Assembly: GCA_022841325.1 (NCBI GenBank)
Contig: JALHRS010000018.1
Coordinates: forward strand, 1-64,000
Source of the DNA: Lysobacterales bacterium
GTDB lineage: Bacteria > Pseudomonadota > Gammaproteobacteria > Xanthomonadales > SZUA-5
Reading direction: 5' to 3'
DNA: 64,000 bases
The stretch's first letter is position 1. Every line of letters begins with the position of its first letter. Shown in pieces: positions 54,928-62,666 of the stretch. The notes below the pieces were generated by a model. The model was not told where the DNA came from and did no database searches. It saw only the letters and a program-made list of their open reading frames with translations. The position numbers and the translations under genes were made by a program.

Positions 54928-56085
54928 ATGCGTACCGAAGATCCGATCCAGTCCGATTCGCCCTGGCATGGCTCCTGGCTGTCGCCGCTGAATCTGGCTG
55001 CCTACATCACCTGGCTGGCGGTGATGCTGCAATCCATCCGCTGGAACCGCCTGACCGACGGCGATCCGGGGCAATGGGCGGGCCTGGGCGCCTTGACCGG
55101 CGTGCTGGTCGTTTATGTGCTCGGCAGCCTGCTGGCCCAGGCACGACAGCAACGCCGTGAGCGGATTCTGGTGCTGATGCAGGCGGCCCTCGTGCTGCTG
55201 GCCAGCTGGTACCTGCGCAATGGTGGTCCAGCGATCCTGTTGATCATCGTTGCCGGACAGGTGGTCGCGCTGTGGCCGCGCGCGCAGGCCATCCTGATCA
55301 TGTTGCTGTGCAATCTGCTGCTGCTGGCGATCTGGATCCAGGGCATCTCCTGGACGAGCGCCCTGCTGTCGCTGCTGCCGATGATGGGTTTTCAGACCTT
55401 TGCGGCGCTTACCGTGCACTACGCCATGAATGCCGAAACAGCACGCGAGCAGCTGGCGCAGACCCACGCCCAGCTGCTGGTGACCCAGCAGTTGCTGGAG
55501 GACAGCGCCCGCAGCGGCGAACGCCTGCGACTGTCGCGCGAACTGCACGATGTCGCCGGCCACAAGCTCACCGCCTTGAAACTCAATCTGCGACTGCTGC
55601 AGCGCGATCCGGCGCTCGCCGACCGGGAAGAGGTCAAGGTCTCGGCGACCCTGGCCGATGAGTTGCTGGCCGATATCCGCGCCGTCGTCAGCGAGCTGCG
55701 CAAGCACGACGGCATCGATCTGCCCGCGGCGATCACCACCCTGACCCAGCAGATTCCCGGCACCCGCTTTCAACTGGACATCGATCCAGCGCTGCGCGTG
55801 GCCGATCTCGACAGCGCCGAAATCCTGCTGCGCTGCGCCCAGGAAGGCATCACCAATGCGCTGCGGCATGGCCGTGCCAATGAAATCCAGGTGCGTTGCC
55901 GGCGCGTCGGGGAGCGCATCGAACTGGCGGTACGCAATGACGGCGCCACGCTCAAGACCATCCACTTCGGCAACGGTCTGCGCGGCATGCGCGAGCGTCT
56001 GGCCGGGGCCGGCGGCGAACTCTCGCTGACCGCGCTCAGCGGCGGTGGTGCATTGCTGACCGCGGCGCTGCCTGCCCATGGCTGA
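54928..56085 (+). CDS. Sensor histidine kinase (HisKA_3/NarL-LiaS type)
   Basis: LRLSRELHDVAGHKLTALKLNLRLL; AQEGITNALRHGRANEI; TIHFGNGLRGMRERL. Confidence 0.93.
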   Translation: MRTEDPIQSDSPWHGSWLSPLNLAAYITWLAVMLQSIRWNRLTDGDPGQWAGLGALTGVLVVYVLGSLLAQARQQRRERILVLMQAALVLLASWYLRNGGPAILLIIVAGQVVALWPRAQAILIMLLCNLLLLAIWIQGISWTSALLSLLPMMGFQTFAALTVHYAMNAETAREQLAQTHAQLLVTQQLLEDSARSGERLRLSRELHDVAGHKLTALKLNLRLLQRDPALADREEVKVSATLADELLADIRAVVSELRKHDGIDLPAAITTLTQQIPGTRFQLDIDPALRVADLDSAEILLRCAQEGITNALRHGRANEIQVRCRRVGERIELAVRNDGATLKTIHFGNGLRGMRERLAGAGGELSLTALSGGGALLTAALPAHG

Positions 56086-56731
56086 GTCGCTGCCGGCGAG
56101 CAACATCCGCATCGCCCTGGTCGACGATCAGGCCCTGGTGCTGAAAGGGCTGTCGGCGCTGCTGAATGGCCTGGCCGGCATCGAGATCGCACTCGAAGCC
56201 AGCGATGGCGAGCAGCTGCTGAGCGCGCTGCCGCAGCGGCCGGTGGACGTCATCGTCAGCGATATCCGCATGCCCGGCGTCGGTGGCATCGAGTTGATCG
56301 ACCGCTTGCGCGAGGCCGGAAACGCCACGCCGGTGATCCTGCTGACGACCTTCGACGACAGCGAGTTGATGCTGGCCGCCGTGGAAGCCGGGGCTCAGGG
56401 TTTCCTGCTGAAGGATGCTTCGCCCGAGGATCTGGCCGAAGCCATCGTCAAGGTCGCCAGCGGCGACACCCTGCTGCAGCCGGTGAGCCTCGGCCCGGTG
56501 CGGGCGCTGCGTCGTCCCGAAGCGCACATCGGCCCCAGGCTGCATCTGACCGAGCGTGAGGCCAGCATTCTCAGGCTGGTGGCCGGCGGCTATTCCAACA
56601 AGGAAATCGGCCGCTCGCTGCATCTGTCCGAGGGCACCGTCAAGAACTACGTGTCCGACATTCTGGTGAAACTGGACTGCCGCGACCGCACCCACGCCGT
56701 GCTCAAGGCCATCACCCAGAGGCTGTTGTAG
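56078..56731 (+). CDS. LuxR/NarL-family response regulator
   Basis: RIALVDDQALVLKGLSALL; VIVSDIRMPGVGGIEL; LTEREASILRLVAGGYSNKEIGRSLHLSEGTVKNYVS; overlaps kinase. Confidence 0.95.
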   Translation: MAESLPASNIRIALVDDQALVLKGLSALLNGLAGIEIALEASDGEQLLSALPQRPVDVIVSDIRMPGVGGIELIDRLREAGNATPVILLTTFDDSELMLAAVEAGAQGFLLKDASPEDLAEAIVKVASGDTLLQPVSLGPVRALRRPEAHIGPRLHLTEREASILRLVAGGYSNKEIGRSLHLSEGTVKNYVSDILVKLDCRDRTHAVLKAITQRLL

Positions 56732-56837
56732 GGTGGAAGCGCCGCAGGCGATTCCACCATTCCTCCCCGCAGCCTGCCTGACACACCTTTGCCTACCATC
56801 GCGAAAACCGCTCAGTGGGGCCAATCCGGGCCAGAAG

Positions 56838-57080
56838 CAGGACGCAGAGATCGCAAAGGAAAGGCACAGAGAACGCAGAGTGGCGCCAAAGCAGGTCCAG
56901 CGCGGTTTTGAGGAGGGAGGCGCGCCTGCGCGGCCGCTCTGGATGGCACGGCAAAGCGGCGCCGCAGCGCGGCGCCCTCCACGGCAGCCTCGGCCTACGT
57001 CCGTCTGGCAATCCAGGGTCCTGCGACGACGGTCTGGATTGCTTCGTCGCTGCGCTCCTCGCAATGACGCTTCAACAACT
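56838..57080. repeat. Composite intergenic island: family C, family A (56909-56982), family B
   Basis: cgcagagatcgcaaaggaaaggcacagagaacgcagag; gaggagggaggcgcgcctgcgcggccgctct...gcggcgccctcca; ggattgcttcgtcgctgcgctcctcgcaatgacgc. Confidence 0.85.
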
Positions 57081-57162
57081 TACGACATGGTTTCACGGAG
57101 AGGAGCCAACGCAGGCCGAGGAGCCGCTGCGCGGCGCCCTCGGCCTGCGTCCGTCTAGCGAA

Positions 57163-57915
57163 TCAACCCTCGTCGGCCGGCTCCAGCGCCAGCGCTGGCA
57201 GCAATTCGTCCAGTAGCGCGCTGGCGCCAATGCGGAACCGTGCCGGGACCACGCGCTCGCGGCCGTAGATCTCGGCAGCAATGGCCAGATAGCGGCTGGC
57301 ATCGGCCAGGGTGCGCACGCCACCGGAGATCTTCAAACCGACCGAACGCGGCGCCGCGCGGATGGCTTCGCCCAGACAGCGTGCGGCCACCAGACTGGCG
57401 GCAGCGCCGGCCTTGCCGGTCGAAGTCTTCAGAAAATCGGCGCCGCCAGCGATGGCGCAATCGGCGGCTGCGCGCAGCTGTTCGGGGTCTTCAAAAGCCG
57501 AGCTTTCCAGAATCACCTTGAGCTCGGCCTTGCTGCAGCGCGCTTTCACGCGCGCCACGAGCGCCTGCGCCGCCGCGCGCTCGCCGGCCTGAAAGGCCCG
57601 CCACGGAAACACCAGATCGATCTCGTCGGCACCTGCCGCCAGCGCCCGCCGGGTTTCGTTGTCGGCGCGATCGGCATCGGCCGAGCCGTCCGGGAAATTG
57701 ACCACCGTCGCCACCCGCACCTGCGGGATGCCTTCGCGCATCAGGCTCATGCGCGTGGCCAGGATCAGTTCGGGATAGACACAGATCGCCGCCGGCGTGC
57801 CATAGGGCGTGTGCGCACGCTTGGCCAGCGCAGCTGCGGTGGCTGGGGTGTCGTCTTCGCCGAGCGAAGTCAGGTCCAGACAGGCCAGCGCAATTCGGGC
57901 ATCGGTCAAGCTCAT
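57163..57915 (-). CDS. deoC: Deoxyribose-phosphate aldolase
   Basis: LDLTSLGEDDTPATAAALAKRA; AICVYPELI; VATVVNFPDGSAD; DFLKTSTGKAGAAAS; VGLKISGGVRTLADA. Confidence 0.94.
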   Translation of the reverse strand: MSLTDARIALACLDLTSLGEDDTPATAAALAKRAHTPYGTPAAICVYPELILATRMSLMREGIPQVRVATVVNFPDGSADADRADNETRRALAAGADEIDLVFPWRAFQAGERAAAQALVARVKARCSKAELKVILESSAFEDPEQLRAAADCAIAGGADFLKTSTGKAGAAASLVAARCLGEAIRAAPRSVGLKISGGVRTLADASRYLAIAAEIYGRERVVPARFRIGASALLDELLPALALEPADEG

Positions 57916-58079
57916 GGGCGCCTCGGATCGGGTACATGCACCCAAGCATAGGCGCTTGTCGGCCTGAGCTTCGTGCGTTCGCCGGGTTGTGCCGCGCAGA
58001 GGGCGGGATCAAACCGCCGCAATGGCATCGCCTCGGGGATGCCGCTGCGGCTCCTGGCGAGCCGCAGCCGGGGTCGGCC

Positions 58080-58397
58080 TCAGGGCTTCTTCAGCGCCCA
58101 GCCCGAGCACCAGCCCTTCGGGTGGACGGAGAAACCGGGGAAGATCGCGCAAGCACCCGTATCGGCAGTGAAGAACTGGCAATTGGCGCAATCGCTGCCG
58201 GCCTTGAACATCGGGTTCTTCACCGTGCTTGCGTCTTCGACATAGTTCAGAGCCTTGGCCTGGGCATTGCTGAGCGGCAGTGGCGGCAGGGCGGCCTGGG
58301 CCGGTCGCGTGACCATGGTGGCGAGCAGCGGCAGGGCACTGGCGGCAGCAGCAGTCTGCATCAGAAAGCGGCGGCGGGTGGCATCGTGTTCACTCAT
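58080..58397 (-). CDS. High-potential iron-sulfur protein (HiPIP) with Tat signal
   Basis: RRRFLMQTAAAASALPLLATMV; NYVEDASTVKNPMFKAGSDCANCQFFTADTGACAIFPGFSVHPKGWCSGWALKKP. Confidence 0.95.
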   Translation of the reverse strand: MSEHDATRRRFLMQTAAAASALPLLATMVTRPAQAALPPLPLSNAQAKALNYVEDASTVKNPMFKAGSDCANCQFFTADTGACAIFPGFSVHPKGWCSGWALKKP

Positions 58398-58473
58398 GGC
58401 TGGAGCTCCTGGTAGTTGGCATCAGACTAGGCGTCGTCCGGCCCCGAGGAGAATGACCCGGGTCAAGCGCAAC

Positions 58474-60426
58474 TCATCTGGCCGCCGCGTGGAAAGCGTC
58501 GGTAAAGCACGCCTCGGCGCTGAGTCCGTGGGTCAGAAAGTCGGGAACCGCGTGTTCCACCATCTGCACCGAGCCGCAGACGTACACGTCTACACCCCTG
58601 AGGTCAGGGAAATCGGTCAGCACGGCTTCATGCACCAGCCCGGTGCGGCCGCGCCATTCGAGCGCCGATTCGGGCTCCGACAGCACGGCCACCACGCTGA
58701 AGTTGGAATGCTGCTGTTGCCACGTCTCGGCCAGCTCCAGCAAATAGCAGTCGCTCGGCTCCCTGACGCCCCAATACAGCACCATGCGCCGAGCGATGCC
58801 GCGATGAAAAGCGTCTTCGAGGATGCTCTTGATCGGCGCGAATCCGGTGGCACCGGCGATCAACAGCAGGGGACGGCTGGCGCTGGCCGCAATCGCGGGC
58901 GTCTCGCCTTGATCGTCCCCGGGTGAGCGCAGGCGCGGATGAGTGAAGACCGTACCGCAGGGCCCCTCGAAACGCACTTCATCGCCGACCTGCATCCCTT
59001 CGAACACGTGGGTGGTGTAGCGGCCGCCCGGAATCCGGCGGACATGCAGCTCGATCAGGACATTGTCATGGGGCGCGTTGGCAAAGGAAAAGGCCCTGCG
59101 GGCACCGTCTTCGAGGATGATGTTGAGGTACTGGCCAGCGCCGAACTCCAGGCTCTGCCCGGTGGGCAGGGCCAGCCACACGCGCATCACCGCCGGGCCC
59201 AGTTTCTCCATGCGCTGCACCCGCGCGGTGTACTCAGGCATGGCGCTGCTACCGTCGGAATCCAGGCTCGGCACAGGCACCTCGATCTCCACGTCTTCCA
59301 GCGGCATGGCGCAGCACATCAGGGCCTGGCCCTCGGCGCGTTGCTCGGCGCTCAGCACCGCCGGCTGGAACGGGCCCTGGTCGACCCGACCGTTGAGCAC
59401 GGTACACAGGCACAGACCGCAGCCGCCGTTGCGGCATTCGTAGGGCAGGCTCAGCCCGGCGCGCAGGCCCGCTTCCAGCACCGTCTCCCCGGGCCGCAGC
59501 ATGACCTCGCAAGCGCCCGGATGCATCTGCATGCGCAGTTGCCCCACCGCAGAGGGTCGACGCGCCGCCAGCCACGGCAGGGCAGCCAGCAGCCCGGTGA
59601 GGGCCGTCACCAGCGCCCATACCGCGGATGCCGGCCAGGCATCGAGCAGCGGATAGATCGGCAGAATCAGCCAGTCCAGTGCCACCGACTGTACCTCGCT
59701 GGCCAGATCCGCGGCGCCGCCCTGGCTGAGCACCGGCTGCAGCAGGGCCAGCACCAGCAACATCGCCGACACGCCGAGCGCGATGGGCCGCGGCGGCTGC
59801 GTCTGCGCCTTGGGTACGCGCTGCACATGCACCCACATCAACAGCAGCACCAGCAGGGGCACGCCGATGTGGATGAAGGACAGCAGCGAGAACAATCGGT
59901 CGTTGACGCTTTCCGGGTACATGAAGTTGCGGATCAGGGCGCCGCCAAAAGTCGGCAGCCAGTCCAACCATTCAAAGCTGGCCACGGTGACGTATTGAGC
60001 CAGTCGATCCCACGGCAGCATGTAGCCGTTGATGCCCGAGACATAGACCAGCCAGATCAGGGCAATGCCGGTGAGCCAGGAGAAACTGCGGAAACCGCGC
60101 AGCCGGTCGAAAGCGAAATAGCGCAGCGCGTGCAGCAGCATCAGCAGCACCATGGCATCGGAGGCATGGCGATGCATGCTGCGCAGCAGGCCGCCGGCGT
60201 ACCACTGGCGGTGCGTCAGCGCTTCCACCGACTGGTAGGCGCCAACCACGCTGGTATCGAAGAACGCATACAGGTAAAGGCCGCTACCGGCGACGATCCA
60301 GAACAGGAAGAAGCAGATCGAACCCAGGTGATAGAAGGGATTCAGGCGATCGCCGAAGGCACGATTGAACAGCGCTTCGGCCTGCATGAATCCGCCGCGC
60401 AGCAGCGACTGCAGCAGCGCGATCAT
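58474..60426 (-). CDS. Cytochrome b (N-terminal type) fused to [2Fe-2S] ferredoxin and FNR-like NAD(P)H:flavin oxidoreductase
   Basis: Two H-x13-H pairs (HRHASDAMVLLMLLH; HIGVPLLVLLLMWVH); CRNGGCGLC..C ferredoxin; RAFSFAN, LLLIAGATGFAPIKSILED. Confidence 0.9.
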   Translation of the reverse strand: MIALLQSLLRGGFMQAEALFNRAFGDRLNPFYHLGSICFFLFWIVAGSGLYLYAFFDTSVVGAYQSVEALTHRQWYAGGLLRSMHRHASDAMVLLMLLHALRYFAFDRLRGFRSFSWLTGIALIWLVYVSGINGYMLPWDRLAQYVTVASFEWLDWLPTFGGALIRNFMYPESVNDRLFSLLSFIHIGVPLLVLLLMWVHVQRVPKAQTQPPRPIALGVSAMLLVLALLQPVLSQGGAADLASEVQSVALDWLILPIYPLLDAWPASAVWALVTALTGLLAALPWLAARRPSAVGQLRMQMHPGACEVMLRPGETVLEAGLRAGLSLPYECRNGGCGLCLCTVLNGRVDQGPFQPAVLSAEQRAEGQALMCCAMPLEDVEIEVPVPSLDSDGSSAMPEYTARVQRMEKLGPAVMRVWLALPTGQSLEFGAGQYLNIILEDGARRAFSFANAPHDNVLIELHVRRIPGGRYTTHVFEGMQVGDEVRFEGPCGTVFTHPRLRSPGDDQGETPAIAASASRPLLLIAGATGFAPIKSILEDAFHRGIARRMVLYWGVREPSDCYLLELAETWQQQHSNFSVVAVLSEPESALEWRGRTGLVHEAVLTDFPDLRGVDVYVCGSVQMVEHAVPDFLTHGLSAEACFTDAFHAAAR

Positions 60427-62012
60427 GCGGCCTCGGCGCCTGCAGGCTGCGGCTGCCGCATTGCACGCCACACCACCAGCACAAAGAGCAGACCGCCGAT
60501 GATGGCAATCAGGCCGCCCAGGCCCATCAGGCCCATGCCGGCGATCTCGGCCTTGGTGCGCAGCACCTGTTCGGCGCCGGCGACCTTGCGCTGCACGCCA
60601 TAGCCACCGGACCAGACCAGACCGACGATATGCATCAACTGACCGGCGCCGTAGAGCAGCGGTTGCCAGCGCGCCAGTCGCCCAGCCGGCGCCCGGTAAC
60701 CCAGCCGCGGCAGCAGCAGGTAGACCAGACCCATCAAGGCCAGGGTCACACCAACGATGCAGCCATGGTAATGGGCCGGGATCTTGACGTTGCTACCGCT
60801 GATGAACACGCCGATCAGGCCGCCTGCGGCAAACAGGGCCATCGAGGCCATCAGCGCCGCGTGCAATGGCCGCTGCACGGCGTCCATGACACCCTCCCGG
60901 CGGGCCAGACCGACCAGCACCGCCAGCCCGATCGGCACGATGGAGACACCACCGCCCAGACGCATGACCCAGGTGTGCAGATTGCGATGCTCCACCGAAG
61001 CCACATCGTGCGCCAGATAGGCATAGGGCGTCACGAAGACGCTCACCAGCGCCAGGGCCAGCAACAGCAGGGCCACCCGCGGGCTCAGGGGGATGCGTGC
61101 ACCGACGGCGCTGGCCAGCCACAGCCAGCCCACCAGCATCAACAGCGTCCACGAGAACTGCAGCGCATGGCCGCCGCCCCAGAACAGGATCTCGTAATAG
61201 GCCTTGCCATCCAGGCCAGCGGGCGTCAGCCACAGCGAGGCAGCGAAAGCCAGCACCGCCACGGCGGTTGAAATGGCGGCGGCGTTGAGGCCAAAGCGCA
61301 GCACGCCGCTGCCGTCGAAGTCCAGACCGAGCTGCGGCGCGGCCGCCAGACTGCGCAGCACCAGCAGACCTGCACCCAGCGCAAACACCGCCAGTCCAGA
61401 CAGAAACACCGGCCCGTCCAGTACCGGAATGTAGTTGGCCATGATCGGTGCGCCGGTATCGACAAAGGGTGCCAGCGCCATCAGCAGGCTACCGGCGGCC
61501 GCCAGCGCCAACGCGCTCCAGGCCCAGCGCAGGCCCAGCGGTCGACTGATCAGGCTCCACAACATGCCACCCAGCGCCACGAACCAGACCAGTACCGAGA
61601 GATCGACATGGACCACCAGCGCGACGCGGAAGAAGTCAGCCACCGGGAACCAGCGATTCACACCGGGTGTGCGCGACACCACCAGCAGCAGCGAGTAGAT
61701 GCCGGAGCCGATCAGCGCCGCCATCCCCAGCCACAACCAGGCACGCGCCAGCGCCTGGCGGGCGTCGCTGGCGATGCTCAACCGGTAGGGGCCGGGCTCG
61801 CAGGTGTGGACTGCAGACGAGGGCGCCAGGGCGCGAGGGCGCGAGGGCAAGTGAATGGCAGGCTGCCGGACCAGATTGGCGGCCAAGGTCTCAGCGTCGG
61901 CTCGGCCACCGCCAAGATCGCCACGATGACCCACCAGAAGCCCCGCCTGCGCAAGGCTGCTGTTCACCTGCCCTCGCGCCCTCGCGCCTTCGTGCTTTCG
62001 TACTGTGCTCAT
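60423..62012 (-). CDS. Heme-copper oxidase subunit I-like protein (cbb3/NOR-like divergent group); start uncertain
   Basis: VVHVDLSVLVWF, FWGGGHALQFSWTLLML, PAHYHGCIVGVTLALMGLVYLLLP, ~12 TMs; first ~70 codons from ATG 62012 look repeat-derived. Confidence 0.8.
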   Translation of the reverse strand: MSTVRKHEGARARGQVNSSLAQAGLLVGHRGDLGGGRADAETLAANLVRQPAIHLPSRPRALAPSSAVHTCEPGPYRLSIASDARQALARAWLWLGMAALIGSGIYSLLLVVSRTPGVNRWFPVADFFRVALVVHVDLSVLVWFVALGGMLWSLISRPLGLRWAWSALALAAAGSLLMALAPFVDTGAPIMANYIPVLDGPVFLSGLAVFALGAGLLVLRSLAAAPQLGLDFDGSGVLRFGLNAAAISTAVAVLAFAASLWLTPAGLDGKAYYEILFWGGGHALQFSWTLLMLVGWLWLASAVGARIPLSPRVALLLLALALVSVFVTPYAYLAHDVASVEHRNLHTWVMRLGGGVSIVPIGLAVLVGLARREGVMDAVQRPLHAALMASMALFAAGGLIGVFISGSNVKIPAHYHGCIVGVTLALMGLVYLLLPRLGYRAPAGRLARWQPLLYGAGQLMHIVGLVWSGGYGVQRKVAGAEQVLRTKAEIAGMGLMGLGGLIAIIGGLLFVLVVWRAMRQPQPAGAEAA

Positions 62013-62515
62013 CTCAGCGTGATCCGTTTGTCGGCGGAGTCGAAATCGATGACCAGGATCTCGGCCGGCACCAGTTCGATCTCGCGCTCCAGGGTGTAGT
62101 CAAACCCGTCCGTTCGGGCGTTGTCCTTCAGGCGTACCGCGATCCGATGGACCCCGGCGTCGACCTCGATGCGCCGGTAGATGGCGGCCGGGCCATCGCT
62201 GGACAGCCCCGATGCGGAGGCGATCTGGCGGTGCGCCAGTACCCCGTCCACATCCACCTCCACGGTCAGTGGCGAGCGCTCGCGCGGACAGCGACTCGGC
62301 GCGCGCATGTTCGGTGGCAGCCTGGCCAGTTCCTCGGGGGTCTGTTGCACGCATTCGCCCAGCAGCTGGGCCTGGTGAACCAGACTCAGCTTGATCACCG
62401 CCTGATCTGGCGCCAGGTGCTGGTACACCGGCCATCTTGAGAACACCCCGATGACGCCGGCCAGCGCGGCATACAGCAGGATCTGTCCGATCCAGAGCTT
62501 GAGTTTCTCGGTCAT
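62009..62515 (-). CDS. Small membrane-anchored hypothetical protein in respiratory cluster
   Basis: MTEKLKLWIGQILLYAALAGVIGVFSRWPVYQHLAPDQAVIKLSLVHQ; stop overlaps ATG 62012 (ATGA). Confidence 0.75.
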   Translation of the reverse strand: MTEKLKLWIGQILLYAALAGVIGVFSRWPVYQHLAPDQAVIKLSLVHQAQLLGECVQQTPEELARLPPNMRAPSRCPRERSPLTVEVDVDGVLAHRQIASASGLSSDGPAAIYRRIEVDAGVHRIAVRLKDNARTDGFDYTLEREIELVPAEILVIDFDSADKRITLR

Positions 62516-62666
62516 GTCGCGCCCATCTGCCACTCCAGCCAGGGTTGCTCAGCTTGTACAGCAGGGGATCGCGGCAGTTTGCAGACCTTCCGGTGGTCGC
62601 TGCCAAACCCGCAAGCCACTGACAGTGATCAGACCTGAACCGGCCCGGCGCCGTCATTGACGTGGG

